This document shows positions 33,463 to 45,800 of a stretch of DNA of 64,000 bases, one piece after another. Made by a program: the position numbers and the translations under genes. Where the stretch lies: contig ML978242.1 of assembly GCA_010015745.1 (NCBI GenBank), forward strand, positions 62,001 through 126,000, read 5' to 3'. The stretch's first letter is position 1. Every line of letters starts with the position of its first letter. Below the pieces are notes generated by a model. It ran no database searches. It was not told where the DNA came from and saw nothing but the letters and a program-made list of their open reading frames with translations. This stretch comes from Setomelanomma holmii (Eukaryota > Ascomycota > Dothideomycetes > Pleosporales > Phaeosphaeriaceae).

Positions 33463-35115
33463 ATGACTCTACAACACAACAAGCTACTAGTTTCAAAAGA
33501 GGCTCGATTGCAGCTTGCGCTGGAGGCTATCAAACAAGACGCAAATCTCTCAGAACGACGCGCTGCTACTATCTACGAAGTTCCTTGAAAGACGCTTGCT
33601 GACTGACGTGCTGGAAAGCAGTATCGACACGATTGCGCACCCAACTCAGCAAACCTTTGTCCAACAGAGGCGGAGGTGATTGTTCAGCATATACTTGACC
33701 TTGACGTGCAAGGATTTCCTCCCTGGCTTGCTGCTGTCAAGGGCATGGCTGATCGATTGCGCAAAGAGCGTGGCCAACAGCTAGTTAGCGTTAACTAGGC
33801 TGGGACCTTTGTCAAAGGCCCCCTTGAGCTCAAAGTCAGTTTCAATCTCAAGTACGACTATAAGGGAGCTCTCTGCGAAGATTCTGAGAAGGTACAAGAC
33901 TGGTTCCGTCTTGTAGAGAACAAAAAGGCGAAGCACGGCATCCTTGATGAAGATACCTACAACTTTGACGAGTCTGGCTTCACGATAGGCGTGATATCGA
34001 CTGGAGCAGTAGTCACAGGCTCTGAGCGTCGAGGACGGCCAAAGACAGTACAGCAGGGTAATCAAGAGTGGACTACCGTCATCCAAGGCATCAACGCAAG
34101 TGGGTGGGCAATCCCACCCTTCATCATCTTCCAGGGCAAGAACCACCTCTCCGCCTGGTATAAGGAGGAGAGCCTATCTCCTGATTGGGTTATTGGGGTC
34201 TCCGAGAACGGCTGGACAACAAATGAGCTTGGCCTGGTGTGGTTGAAGCACTTTGACGCTCATACAAAAAAACGTACTGTTGGCACAGTATGTTTGCTCA
34301 TTATTGACGGTCACGAGAGCCACAACTCGCTCAAATTCCAGCAGTACTGCAAGGAGAACAAGATCATTACCCTCTGCATGGTTCCTCACTCGTCGCACCT
34401 TCTGCAGCCTCTTGATGTAGGTTGCTTCTTGCCAATGAAGAAGGCGTACAGGTGCCAAGCCGAGAATCTGATGCGCAACAGGATCACTCACATCACTAAA
34501 CTTGAGTTCCTGCCCTGCTTTATTGCTACTTTTAAGGAGTCCTTTACTAAAAGCAATATCAAGGGAGGCTTTTAAGGCGCTAGCTTAGTTCCACTTGACC
34601 TAGAGGCAGTGATATCAAAGATGGACGTCCGCCTTTGTACACCTACACCACCTACCGTTGACAACGCTCCTTGGGTGTCTAGAACCCTAAGTAATACCCC
34701 GGAATTTGGGTCGCAAACGAAGCTAATTCGAGAAGGGATGCAGAGGCATGTAGATAGTTCGCCTTCATCGATGGTTGAGGCTTGTGAAAAGTTCTCAAAA
34801 GGCGCTGTAATAATAGCGCATCATTTAGTGTTGATGACTGAGCGCAACGCAGAGCTTCAAGCAGCTAATGAGGTCACCTCACGCCGTAAATCACACAAGA
34901 GAAAGCGTATACAGGCAGAGGGGACTCTTACGGCTGAAGAGAGCGTGCGCTTGACCACCTTGAAGGAGTTTGCAGCATGTGGTGTTAGGAAGAAGGCAAA
35001 GAAGAGCACACGCACTGAGGGCAGTGAGCTAACTCAAAGGCGCTGTAAATGCTGCGGCAAGGCTGGGCACAACTTGCGCACATGTAAACAAGAAGCAGAA
35101 ATAGTCTCTGATTAA
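33463..35115 (+). pseudogene. Fot1/pogo transposase, interrupted by four in-frame stops
   Basis: One frame runs from ATG 33463 to TAA 35113-35115 (about 550 codons) without any frameshift but with stops TGA 33586, TGA 33604, TAG 33796 and TAA 34573. Domains in order: an N-terminal Psq/HTH-like segment (LALEAIKQDANLSERRAATIY), a Tc5-type HTH region (EAEVIVQHILDLD...WLAAVKGMADRLR), then the DDE_1 catalytic core with NFDESGF, LLIIDGHESHNS and LLQPLDVGCF. The tail ends with a CCHC-like knuckle C-x2-C-x4-H-x4-C (CKCCGKAGHNLRTC). Compared with what I expect of related transposases, the stops are explained by C-to-T or G-to-A changes (CGA to TGA twice, TGG to TAG, and a double change at the last), which is the RIP pattern. 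That ancestry is inferred. Confidence 0.85.
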
Positions 35116-35168
35116 CATAGAGTACCGTGCAGCACCATACAGGACCGTCTTCTACCGTACAGGACCGT

Positions 35169-35238
35169 TTTCTACTGTGGGTGACGGTAGATTATGGTGG
35201 GGTCTTGGCAAGGTGGGCGACTCGCCTGTGGAGTACGT
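35169..35238 (-). repeat. Right terminal inverted repeat of the Fot1-like element
   Basis: 70 bp, reverse complement of the left end with two mismatches; followed directly by TA. Confidence 0.9.
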
Positions 35239-36178
35239 TACCTGATTTACGTTTGTTATCTTGCCAACGTAAAGTCGAGATATCAACAGGAATCCAGGCG
35301 TCTAAGGCGATACACTGCGTAGGTTCTGTGCTCCGGCGTCAAGCGCTCAAGAGTGTGGGAGCATTGAAATGGCATCCACACAAATGAATGCCGTCATTGG
35401 CTGTATTCCGAGGAAGGCTCGTTCCGTCCCACGCGACCCCAGATTGGGAAATGCAGTCCCAATCTTCTCCACCAAAAGCTCACTCCATCGTTACCCATTT
35501 CTCGCTCGCAAACCATCGGCGGGCGTTCCTGACAGCGCATGCAGCCCTACTAGCATGCTAGGTGTGCTTCCAGAACAGTGCCTAAAGCGGTAGTGGAGCC
35601 AGCCACCGAGTTGAGCCTCATTCCCCACAGTTCGGCTTGCGGCGGCTCAAGTTCCCTTCCGCACATCGGCGCGACTCTAATTCACGCACCAAACACCAAC
35701 ACCTGAACAGTGCCCACTGCATGTTACAACAAAGCCGAAGACATGCGATACGAGCGCGCAAGAGCGTCAGAGATTGCTACAAATGGCGCAGCGGGTGCAA
35801 CCACAATCGCTAACCAAGACGAAATCTTCCCCGCCTTTTGTACCGGGGTTTCTTCCATTACGTACACGCAATTGGTTCCTCAGACTCAAACATCAGGGGC
35901 TGCAGGCAACGGCTTCAAGGATCGTCGACGATGACGGACCAACGTGCTTGGCCACCTGCCCATGGTGGATGCTACCGCACTAGGAAGGTCACTGGCAGAC
36001 GCGCTGACCATGCCACGCCAGCCAATGATGAAAACTCTGCTATCACGACCAACCTTTCTCTATTATCCTCGTTGCGAGTATTATAGTATATAACGCTCTT
36101 GATCCCCCGAGGTGAGGGCCAAGAGACCAGTCGAACCGCAAGGCGACGACCACTCGATACCAAAATATTACGTTCACC
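35239..36178. other. Intergenic, no gene seen
   Basis: 940 bp between the transposon and the permease. Short frames on both strands; a TATAGTATATAA word near 36081-36092 lies ~90 bp before the permease ATG and could be its TATA element. Confidence 0.4.
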
Positions 36179-37918
36179 ATGCCGAATCATTACATCGCCC
36201 CTAATGGCGTGGACCCTGAAAAGGGCGCCGACGCGCAGTATGGCTATGAAAGCAAAGGAGGAGCCTATGAAGAGCCATTTGTGCATGGACATGCGACAGT
36301 TGCCGAGGCAGCAGGTCATGGAGGTGATACGCATCGCGGACTGAAGAGTCGCCACATTCAGTTTTTGTAAGTCGTACATCAGGCCTCCAAAAACATCGCA
36401 AGTGGCTAACAGACACTCAGGGCCCTCGGTGGTGCAATTGGCACGGGTTTGTTTGTCGGTTCAGGAGCCATTCTCGCCCTGGTTGGTCCTGCTCCTCTGT
36501 TCATGGCATATCTGTCAATGATGATCGTCGTCTGGAATGTCATGAATAACCTGGCTGAAATCGTCACATACCTTCCGATGAAGGGTATCACCATACCGTA
36601 CTTCGTCAAGCGATTCGTCGACCCAAGCTTAGCTTTTGCCGCAGGTTGGAATTATTGGTATGCCTATGCCATCCTTGTAGCCGCGGAGGCAACTGCCGGA
36701 TCTATTCTGCTGGACTATTGGGAGACGCCTGTGCACAACGCCGTTTGGATCACCATCTTCCTGATTGTTGTGCTATTTCTGAACATCGTGGCTGTCGAAG
36801 TCTTCGGAGAGGCAGAATTCTGGTTCGCGTCCATCAAATTCATCACGATCATGGGATTGATCATTCTTGGCTTCGTCATTATGCTTGGTGGCAGTCCGAA
36901 CAATCAAGGAAGGCTCGGATTTAGGTACTGGAACGATCCTGGAGCCTTCAAACCATATCTAGTGGGAGGCAGCTCTGGACGATTCTTGGCTTACTGGACC
37001 GCTTTCGTCCGAGCTGGATTCGCTTTCATCACCTCGCCTGAGCTGATTGCCCTGGCAGCTGGAGAGACGATTGCCCCTCGACGAAACATTCCAAAAGCTG
37101 CCGGGCGCTTCGTCTATCGTCTCGCAATTTTCTACGGCTTTGGTTCCTTCATCATCGGCGTCATAGTGCCCTCAAATGACGATCGCCTATTGAGACCGAG
37201 CTCGAACGCGTCTGCCTCGCCGTTCGTCATTGGTATCGGCAGAGCCGGTATTGCGGGCCTGAACCACGTTATCAATGCTGCAATTCTAACATCGGCATGG
37301 TCTGCAGGAAATGCCTTCCTCTACTCCGGTTCACGTGTTCTCTATGGCATGGCACTAAACGGGGACGCACCCAAGATCTTCGGTAAGACCACCAAAAATG
37401 GTGTACCCTGGGCAGCAGTTTTGGCGACTTGGGTAATCGGACTCCTGGCCTACTTGAACGTCTCAAGTACCGGTGCGCAAGTCTTTACCTGGTTCTCTAA
37501 TATCTCCACCATCTCCGGATTCATCGCTTGGATCGTGGTCATGATCACGTATCTGCGATTCCGGAAAGCCATCGTGCTCAACGGCATGCTCTCCGAGCTC
37601 CCCTACCGCACGCCGCTACAGCCATACTTCACCTACTTTATCCTCGGTATAGTCTGTCTGCTCACTCTCACCAACGGCTTCCAAGTCTTCGTGAATTGGG
37701 ATGTAGCAGACTTCCTCGCCGCTTACATCACACTTCCGATCTTCCTTGTCCTGTACTTAGGACATAAGATCTGGTTCCGGACGCCGTTTGCGATCAAGGT
37801 GCACAATATTGATGTTATCAGCGGGAAGAGGGAAATGGATGAGCTTTGCAAGAATGATATCTCGGGTGCGCCAGTGCCTAAGAATGGCTTCCAGAAAGTA
37901 TGGTTTTGGATAGCATAG
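36179..37918 (+). CDS. Amino-acid permease, YAT (APC) family
   Basis: Two exons, 36179..36366 and 36421..37918, 561 aa, with a 54-bp intron. It is a plasma-membrane amino-acid:proton symporter. The hydrophilic N-terminus (~55 aa) is followed by GLKSRHIQFLALGGAIGTGLFVGSG, the YAT signature that the splice completes. Later marks are AGWNYWYAYAILVAAE, FVRAGFAFITSPELIALAAGE, APRRNIPKA and SAGNAFLYSGSRVLYGMALNGDAPKIF with VPW. About 12 transmembrane spans. The length is normal for the family. It resembles the general/GABA/dicarboxylic branches, but the exact substrate is not readable. The start MPNHYIAP is preceded by CACC. Confidence 0.9.
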
Positions 37919-40835
37919 ACGACGTGCTGGATGCTTGAGGTGCGGTGGAACCATATACGGTTATGGGATCAGTAATGGAATAGCGCTTCATTACTGCGAA
38001 GCTGGCTCCAACAAAATCGTTCTGCATAAAATTCCATCGGATAGTTGTGTACATTGTGAGACTCTGCTTGACAGGGTAGATGTTACATGAATGTTGCAAG
38101 CTCCCGAGGTCAGACATGAACTAGCTCGGATTTCCCCCCAACACGTCAGCGGAGACCCACGCCGCCTACAGATTAAGACTGTCGTGTTGTCTTGAGTGGC
38201 ATACAACCATGGCAGCCATCGTCATCAACATACTCACAGCTTACTTGGTCATTCCTAGTCCCTGCTACTTGGGCAACTACGCTGGCCTTTTCTAGGCAGG
38301 AACTTGCGCTTGCCTATTTGTATACCACTACTTTCGTCTTCCTGAACCGTCTGGATGAAAATTTGCGGCGATGGATCTGCTCTTCGAGCGTGTCGCGCTG
38401 GCGAGGAAGTTCAAGACCACCAGTGTCAACGCGTTTGGCATTGCTCTGCACCATCAGGTGACCGACGATAAGGCTGAGGTCGTCTACCATGAGCGTGTGG
38501 AGGGACTGTGGAGATGGTATTCTACGACGTACAGCCTCACCCCTGCGAATAAAGTATAAGGGTCTGCCTTCGATCCGTGGCGTGAGACCCGGAACGACGT
38601 CTTCATCACACAAATGAATTCCTGGTTCAACATAGAACATACACATCGAGAACACTTCTTGAAGGTTCGGTAATCAAGAGACGCGTCGAAATGCCTAAGA
38701 GAAAGAGGTACAAGACGTGCAATCACAGCAACGCTGCTGCGCGTCAGGCGCAGATTGACCCATTTGCCATTGCGTCCGACTTCAAGACGTCTTTGTTTGC
38801 CCTGCATTCTCTCAAGCAGAATCCATCCCCATCGTTCCTGTAGAGGACCTGTGTAAAACACTATTCTGCCTTGCGCAGGTCGAAGGAGAGATCGATCAAG
38901 TTGTCGCCGGTGAAGATGCTCGGTGAATCGTGAGACGCCATGCGTTGTCGTTACTCACCGCTGCCTTGATCTCGTTGGACAAGCCTTGATATATATTCTT
39001 GCATTCATGCATGTCAGAACCTACCTACGTGGAGACGCGCGCTTGGTTGTCGTTCGCAGACCGAGCCTTCGATGACGAAAAATGGCGTTCTGCAAGACTT
39101 GCAGCTCATGCTGCACACAATCAGCGATGTCAGAAGGATGTGCACGAAGGCTGAAATGCAGCTTCACTTGCCTATGGTAGTTAGTAACGGCCCGTACGGC
39201 ACCTGGCGTGGGCCAAGATTGTTTCTTGCGGGGCTGGAGGGTGGCGATTGGTCGTTGCCTACCAAATCCTGCATCAAGCCCGTAGATTGAGCCACACCCT
39301 CTACTTTCATGGTTAGGGGGGAACGGTGATCCTCAAGATTCACATAACTCTTGAAAGAGATTGGTGCAGTCAGCCGCGTAGAGCCAGCGAATTTATAACC
39401 ATGTTCCAGGAGTTATAAACGGCTCTCGTGCTGTAACCAACATGGCGAATGTTCTATCAAGTGGAAGCCCTTGGTAGAAAGCAGACGGTAACATCAAGAA
39501 GCGGTGTGGGTCGATGAGCTGGCCAGCGACGACCGTCTTGCACCACGAGGGCAACGTGTTGAGGCTCCGAAAGTCTGTGAGATCATTGGATTAATCGGGC
39601 AAGACAACTGATGCCGTTATGCACTGGCGAGCTGGGATTGAGACGAAAGCTGCGTGCATGAGCATTTGCTGGGGTATTTCCGGAGCGTCGTCGATCCTTT
39701 CGAGTCCAATGGGAGGTTGCAAGGTTCAATCGTATGCATGTTAAACAAGCTCTAATATGGCCGCGCCTTGTTGTGATAGTTTCGTATGGCTTTCGGAAGG
39801 ATGACCTTGTCGCTCTGCCTTGATGTGATTCGACATGTTATGTCGCATTGCATCTGCGTTGTAAGAGTCATCTGATAACGCGAGCAGTTCTGACGCGTCG
39901 GCGCGTCCAGCGACTATGTATGCAAGCGTGAGGCAGACCACACTTTGTGCCATGATGTAAGTGACGTGCGAAAAGATTGCTGCCTGGTTCCAAATTTACG
40001 GCCCAGAGCTTGCGCCCTTTCGAAAGCCGCAAGATTTGGATTGGGAGACATCCAGCGCTCGCTGTCGAGAAGAAGGCGAACTGGGCGACGATGATAGCGG
40101 GGTTTGATGAGCTTGGCAGCTTCACCCATGGCTCGCTTCGGTGCGGCAGGATTAGCAGGTGCGGCAACGTTTGCTCAACCTTTAGAAACGACATTGTCGC
40201 TCATCGTAGAATGCCCTGTTCCAAGTCGATACAGGGTTATGAGCGTGTTCGCAAGACCGAGGTATCTGGGACACGATGTCGCAAAGCACGCCTGAGGTTT
40301 TGTGGTGTATTGACTTGTGTCTGAAGACAGTTCGAAAGTGGCGCCTGGACGATCAGCTGTGGTCGCAATTGGAGTTGAGATGCCGGCGTATCAGCAAGAC
40401 GCGATGGAGAAGTCCGGTGAGACAAGTCGATTGACCCAAGAGCATGCAGCCTTCAGGGACTGTGAGGACTTGGAAGCGGCCGCAGGCGGTGTATGCTCAC
40501 AAACCAGTGGCAATCCTTGCCGACTATTTTCAGCGTTGATGGGCATTTGTCCGTCTCTTGCATATGCACATCGACACCAGAAATTTGCCTGACGATGCGC
40601 CAAATCTCTTGTGCGACGTTCGATGTCTTGAGAAGGTGTGGCAGGCTGTGGATAGCTGGCTTTTACTGCGCCATCTAGCCAAGCTCTGCGAGATTTCTTA
40701 AGGGTAGGACTCCGTCCTTCTCCCAGACTCGTAATCCGCATCGTTCGCACCTCACAATTGTACAGTCAATACTGGCGCTCGTATCTTGACCCTTGTTATT
40801 GCCACGTCAGAACTGAGAGCACAGCAGCCACCAGT
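37919..40835. other. Gene-poor stretch
   Basis: 2.9 kb without a convincing gene. Protein-like fragments are present but isolated: MDLLFERVALARKF (38371-38559, plus) and an ATG at about 39010 that opens 47 codons including FADRAFDDEKWRSARLAA. Minus-strand frames at 39741-40194 overlap several others. These may be decayed genes or chance frames. Confidence 0.35.
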
Positions 40836-41839
40836 ATGGTCGACTTGTCCACTGCACGAGAGCGTATTCGGGCCTTGGCCGAGCATGAACAGGTCTTCGA
40901 GGCGACTGCCGAATTCCCGCCAGCAGGTATACACGAACGTTTTGGCGGAGAGTGGACGATGGCTATAGCATACATCGAGGGCCAGGTCCACCAGAGTGCA
41001 AATGCAGCTAGACTGGCTATATGGAAGAACTCCCACGCTCAGGCCGGCGATGCCAATGCCGACTTTGTCTCGGCAGAAGAAGTCTTCGGGCTGCTGGAGG
41101 ATATGTCGGAGTGGTTGTTCACCCATCGTAAGCCCTACTTCTGCAAGGTTATGATGCGACTTGGAGCTGACAGCGTCGATAGATCGGGCAGTCAAGGCTT
41201 CGAAACAGATGGCTCTAGCACCCCCACCATCAAAGCTCGGATTGGAGGCATATCGTGCCTACAGTGGTATCGACCATGGGGGCCGCCGGGCAGCCAATGG
41301 TCAACTGCTTTCCAGGTACGGCGGAGAGAGAGACCCGGTGCCGTCCTACCTGGCGGCGATCGACAACGAGGACCTCGCTCCAGTTGCTCAGATCATGACC
41401 GATTGGGTGATGAACCCTTTTGCCGAATATTTTATCGCGCCACTCAGACGGGGCATGATCAAGACTCCTTTCCTTCGGAACTTGCTGAGAAATCAAGATC
41501 CTTGCGTAAGGGCTGTCGGTGGCAACGTGATGGAAGCCCTGTCGAAACATGTCGTAATTGCGACGGCCGTTTTGTGCCTAACGGCTGCAGTCATTACTTT
41601 GGACGCGGTCAAGAGTCAGAGGCTGAAGATCATGACCGTCGCTCTGTTTGCGTTGGTATTTGCCTTACCTGCGCAGTACATGGGCTCGCGTTCCCTTCCA
41701 CTCTTCACGCTCATCACCACGTAAGGCTTCTCTGCTGTGGCTCCGGTCTCAAAAGTCAGATGCTGACGTGCTGCATAGGTACTTTTCGATGACGGTCGTG
41801 TTTGTGGGTACCACAAGTGAGAAGAACAGATGTCAGTGA
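40836..41839 (+). CDS. DUF6594-like fungal membrane protein
   Basis: Three exons, 40836..41127, 41174..41720 and 41779..41839, 299 aa; introns of 46 and 58 bp with GTAAGC/GTAAGG donors. The N-terminal ~200 residues are soluble and helical (MVDLSTARERIRALAEHEQVF, AEEVFGLLEDMSEWLF). The C-terminal third has LAPVAQIMTDWVMNPFAEYF and then two or three hydrophobic spans (VVIATAVLCLTAAVITL, LKIMTVALFALVFALPAQY, TTYFSMTVVFVGT) ending shortly after. This three-span C-terminus with a preceding long helical region resembles fungal DUF6594 proteins; I rate the family call as tentative. An upstream in-frame ATG at 40758 exists. Confidence 0.55.
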
Positions 41840-42610
41840 GTTGTTGTGGGAGGGGAGGTCAAAGAGCCTGGAAGGTTGCCTGTACACCGCCATGTCGCCG
41901 CTAAGCCCGTTCGGGGTCTGTGCAAGTCTAATGAAACCGTCACGTTTTCCCCACGTCCAACTTCACAAGTAGCTAAGTCATTTTGATCCGACGATGCACT
42001 GACGACTGATAGAGCCTCAACCCCCGGAAGCTGGGGCCGCCGCACACCTGGGACCCGCTCCCCTCAACCCAGAGTTCAGCTAGCGTACCGATTGCACATC
42101 AGGACTTCAATCACTCCTGTCGTGATTCCCATCATCGTGCTGCGGAACTTAGCTGGCACCCCAACGCCTATCACTCCAACAGTGAGATGCCTGATCTCCA
42201 AGCTACCATTGCAGTGCGCCACTGTGACCGGTGAAATGGCTCCCCAGAGTATCAGAGCTCTGGAGATAGGAAGTGCTTCCGCTTCCCCTAAGCTATCACG
42301 CACGCAGCATTGAGAAAACCCCTGTATTATCGTCTGAAGCCACATTGACCAGTCGTTTCCCGCCTCGAGTGCTAGTCGGTTCAGCCACGTGATGGGGGCT
42401 TGTCGTTTGTCCGCACGCACACTCGTCCGCCTCCACGCTTTGAGTGCACCAAATTCTCTGACTTGTTGCAGCCTTTGCATACTGCACTCACCAGCTCAGT
42501 TTCTGTGCATCTTCGTGGTCCTTGACGGCAAGGGGATTCACACAAACTAGCAGGCACTTTCTCACCCCCAGCACAGCAACATCATATTTTTTCCCACCAC
42601 ACTTGTTGCA
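41840..42610. other. Intergenic, no gene seen
   Basis: 770 bp; overlapping short frames on both strands, no supported gene. Confidence 0.35.
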
Positions 42611-42859
42611 ATGCCCCGTTCTCGGCCACGATATTTGCCCACCAAGAAGGCGCTGAAGCAGGGTATGCGCTCATGGAGTGTTGCAGTTGTCCACTGAGGC
42701 ATAATAGGCTGACCTTCTCCTGCTTCAGCAAAAAAACAGCACGCAACGGGGCCTGCGGCCCAAGCAAACAACCCGAACACCACGTTCAACGCGAGCGATC
42801 GAGCGAGTGACGCAGTTTCGAAAAGCAAGACCCAGCATAGCAAGACCAGTAATGGTTAA
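42611..42859 (+). CDS. Possible small basic hypothetical protein (spliced)
   Basis: Candidate exons 42611..42662 and 42729..42859, 60 aa. The 66-bp intron has a strong fungal layout: GTATGC donor, GCTGAC branch site and a pyrimidine tract ending TTCAG. The product is very basic and polar (MPRSRPRYLPTKKALKQ then AKKQHATGPAAQ), with no domain I recognise. A further splice from 42807 into a frame at 42876 or 42879 is possible and would change the C-terminus. Support is only the intron quality and the position inside an otherwise gene-poor 6.8-kb stretch. Confidence 0.25.
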
Positions 42860-45800
42860 CGCAGTCTGATTGCAGCAGAGGAGACACGCCCCATTCTCTT
42901 CGAGATGAGTATGTGGCCGAACGGCTGGTACCTATTCGCTACGAGGTAGCCTACGCTATGAAACTCCCGCCAATAGGAAGGTTGCAGGATATTGAGGTGA
43001 GATCATGTTGGAGCGGCACGAACAGACTGTATAAGTGTGAATGGGCCTGTTTGTGTTCTCCACTTATATTGCTACCGGCGCTACATATATGAGCCAAAAG
43101 CATGATCACGTATCATCCTTACATCCAAAGAGGACAATCTCATCATCACCGAATGGGTTCGCCGCGCAAAGGTGTCCTGTCACATGCTTTGTCGCGCATC
43201 TGATCACCAACTTCTCCTAACAGTGGCACGCTCCAAGCCAGGTGTACAACATAACCTAAGTGTTGAAACGGCACGCTTCCTATGCCCAGTACAGTTTTCC
43301 ATGCAAGTACAGACACCTCACATGTATATCCGACCATTGGCATAGTCTCCTCAAGTGTGATAGATCTACTGCGCATGTAAACAGTTCTGACATGTAGCAT
43401 CGAACATCATCGCTCATCAAGAGGTATTCCTAGCCTTCCTGTCATGCAGCTGCGTTGACATGTAGCATCACCTATCGTTGATTCATCCGCCGTGGCCTTG
43501 TAACGAGCTACGCAATTTGAACAACAGCGCGTAGGTTTCGAGCGCAGTGCCACTGGGTAAGCATTGACGCGGTCCAGTCGACTGGCGCATTCGCTTGCAG
43601 CGTACAAGGTCGGGTCCAGTATTGTGTGGACGGAAATAGCGCGAGGAATTTGAGATGGACTTCGCGCAACGATTGTTCTGAAGACTCGAGCAGCTACAAC
43701 GTGAAACAGTCGCGACTCTCGAAGTGGCGATCGTGGACTCGAAGGAGGACGTGGGAACCGGACGCGTGTAGGAGTAGTCATGGTGCTGACTTCTGGATCT
43801 CGCGTCCCGCGCAATATGCGAGCCGTGACTGCGACACAGTGGGTTCAACTTTGCACGAACGCATGGTGCAAAAATTCCGAGATGGCAGAAGTACAATCTT
43901 GACAGTGTGAGAGTGGAGATAGGGAGGTTCGCGTGACTGCCCCGTGTTGCGTTCGCTAAGAGTGAAGGACCATCAAGGGCCACGCGGTGACCATAGGACC
44001 CACTGGTTCAAATTCATGGCGGAACGCTCGCTAGAGCACCCCTACAAGCGGCAGTGGTTCGAGAAATATCTTGTTAATGCTATTTTTGTAACAAAAAGGT
44101 GGTTTTTCGTGGCTGAATTATGACTCCGGGGTTGGAGGTACCACCCAGTGATGAAGTGAGCTCGGAGGATAAGGTGGAAATGATACCTCATATCTCATCC
44201 ATTTAAGCATGCACAATTTTCCTTTCGTGAGGATACAGCTGCGGGACAGACTTCTATAACCTATAGCGTCTCTGGTAGCTATTGACCCACGAAGCAGAGC
44301 ACATATCGAATTCTAACGCGGCACATTGCAAGCACACGTCAACGTTGGAGTCGCACCTCTGTATACCAAAGCTTTTCCGATAGGATCATCCCGCTACTGC
44401 CATATATTTGCCACCACATGACGATGAAAAACGAGCCTACAAATGCCAGTGCCTCGAATGGAGTTCCCTGTCCTTTCCCAAAAAGCTGCCTGGGCCCACC
44501 ATTTTGACCATCGACCATCCTACTCAAGCTGCCACATTCCCACATGTTACCGATCAGAATCGTCCACCTCCATTTGGGAGAAGGCTGCGATGCGCCAGGT
44601 GACAATCGCGGGCTGAAAGCTCGAAATTCTCGAACCGCTGCGGACTGACCCCTATTGCGCACGTACATCTGCCTGGCGTCGCTCATGCCTGAACGAGGAG
44701 CTGATAAGATCTGGGTACGAGACTCGTCTGCGATCCTGTTCCGTTGCGCTTCCTGTATATGTTACCAATGTCGTCGAGACAAGCTTTCTGCGCGAGGAGC
44801 GTTGAACCAAAGATCTGGGTCAGAAGCCGATCCATAAGTGGGTGTTAGAGCATCGTTGCATGGGCGCGGGACATCGTTGGTCTGTCGCTGACCAATTCGA
44901 ATCACAAACGGCTTGGAAGGATGGACGCGGCATTTGACGCGGGAAGTGAGCCACAATGGATGGTAGCGAAGCGGGTAGGGCTAGCGGAAGAATAATTCCG
45001 TGATATTTTGGACGGATGTCGCGCTCGTATGTCGTGGTGGGCGACACGAGTGTCACTCTGGACTGCGTGTTTGACCGCGTTATCAGCTACTCGCGTTTCT
45101 CGACGAACGTACCCTTTCATACATACTTATCTTGTCGCGTTGCCACACGATTGACTGCCGGCGCACCAACTGTACTTCTAGACCGATGAAGGGATGCAAT
45201 GCTAACCTCTGCTGGAAGAGGGGAAAAGTGCGATCTAGTCGCGACACCAGTACGAAGCTCGCAGGGTTGTGTCTAAGGAAGTGAACACGGTCTTCCTCGA
45301 CCCTTTCTTTTGCACTCCGCCTGCGGCTGATACCTCAAGCCCCGATCTCCAAGGCGGACAACCAACACAACGGCGGGGGTGGGGATGGTCGTTATGGGCC
45401 CAGTGCTCAGATCCGTGCCGCCCTCAGCCAACATGACAATTCGCCAAAATTTGATATGAGCCGACTTCCGAAACATGTTTGAGGGCGATTATCATCATCA
45501 GAGATATGCTGGTTTAGTTCCATTGGATCGCATTGTTTGAAAACAAGACGCTGCAGCGTATGAAGTCTTCCACGGCAACCGGCCACCAAAAGGACCGCCA
45601 AGCGAGATTTGCCAACCTCAACCGCCAGCCACCACAACGGAGGACCGCGAAAGAAAAATACAGGAGCCTAAGGATTGGTCAAAGGGCCCTTCGATATGTC
45701 AGAGGCTGTGACGGCCAGTTAGTTGCTTGGCTTGGGCGTAACAACCCAGTAGGAAAGCAAACCTTATATCTGGAGGTTTCTATCTTTGAACGTTTGCATT

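Larger units (their letters stand above)
33389..35238 (+). mobile_element. Fot1/pogo-type DNA transposon, 1,850 bp
   Basis: The element is bounded by terminal inverted repeats of 70 bp beginning ACGTACTCCAC, at 33389-33458 and 35169-35238, with only two mismatches. It is flanked on both sides by the dinucleotide TA (33387-33388 and 35239-35240), the target duplication expected of Tc1/mariner/pogo elements. Inside is one transposase frame with DDE signatures and in-frame stops. Length and organisation match Fot1-like elements. Short ACCGTACAGGACC-like repeats lie just inside the right end (about 35125-35168). Age: the two ends are still nearly identical, so the copy is not very old. Confidence 0.9.

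Noticed and set aside
33389..35238. Active transposon
   Set aside because: Four in-frame stop codons in the transposase frame; annotated as non-autonomous at best.
40758..41792. Uninterrupted 344-codon plus-strand ORF
   Set aside because: After 41127 it leaves the frame that shows the conserved hydrophobic C-terminus. The spliced three-exon model explains both halves better.
43483..43983. 166-codon minus-strand ORF in the gene-poor region
   Set aside because: Ser/Arg-rich, no domain, no splice logic, overlaps plus-strand frames of similar length; looks like chance.
43930..44030. Possible tRNA around a GGTTCAAATTC-like B box
   Set aside because: No matching A box or acceptor stem at a sensible distance.
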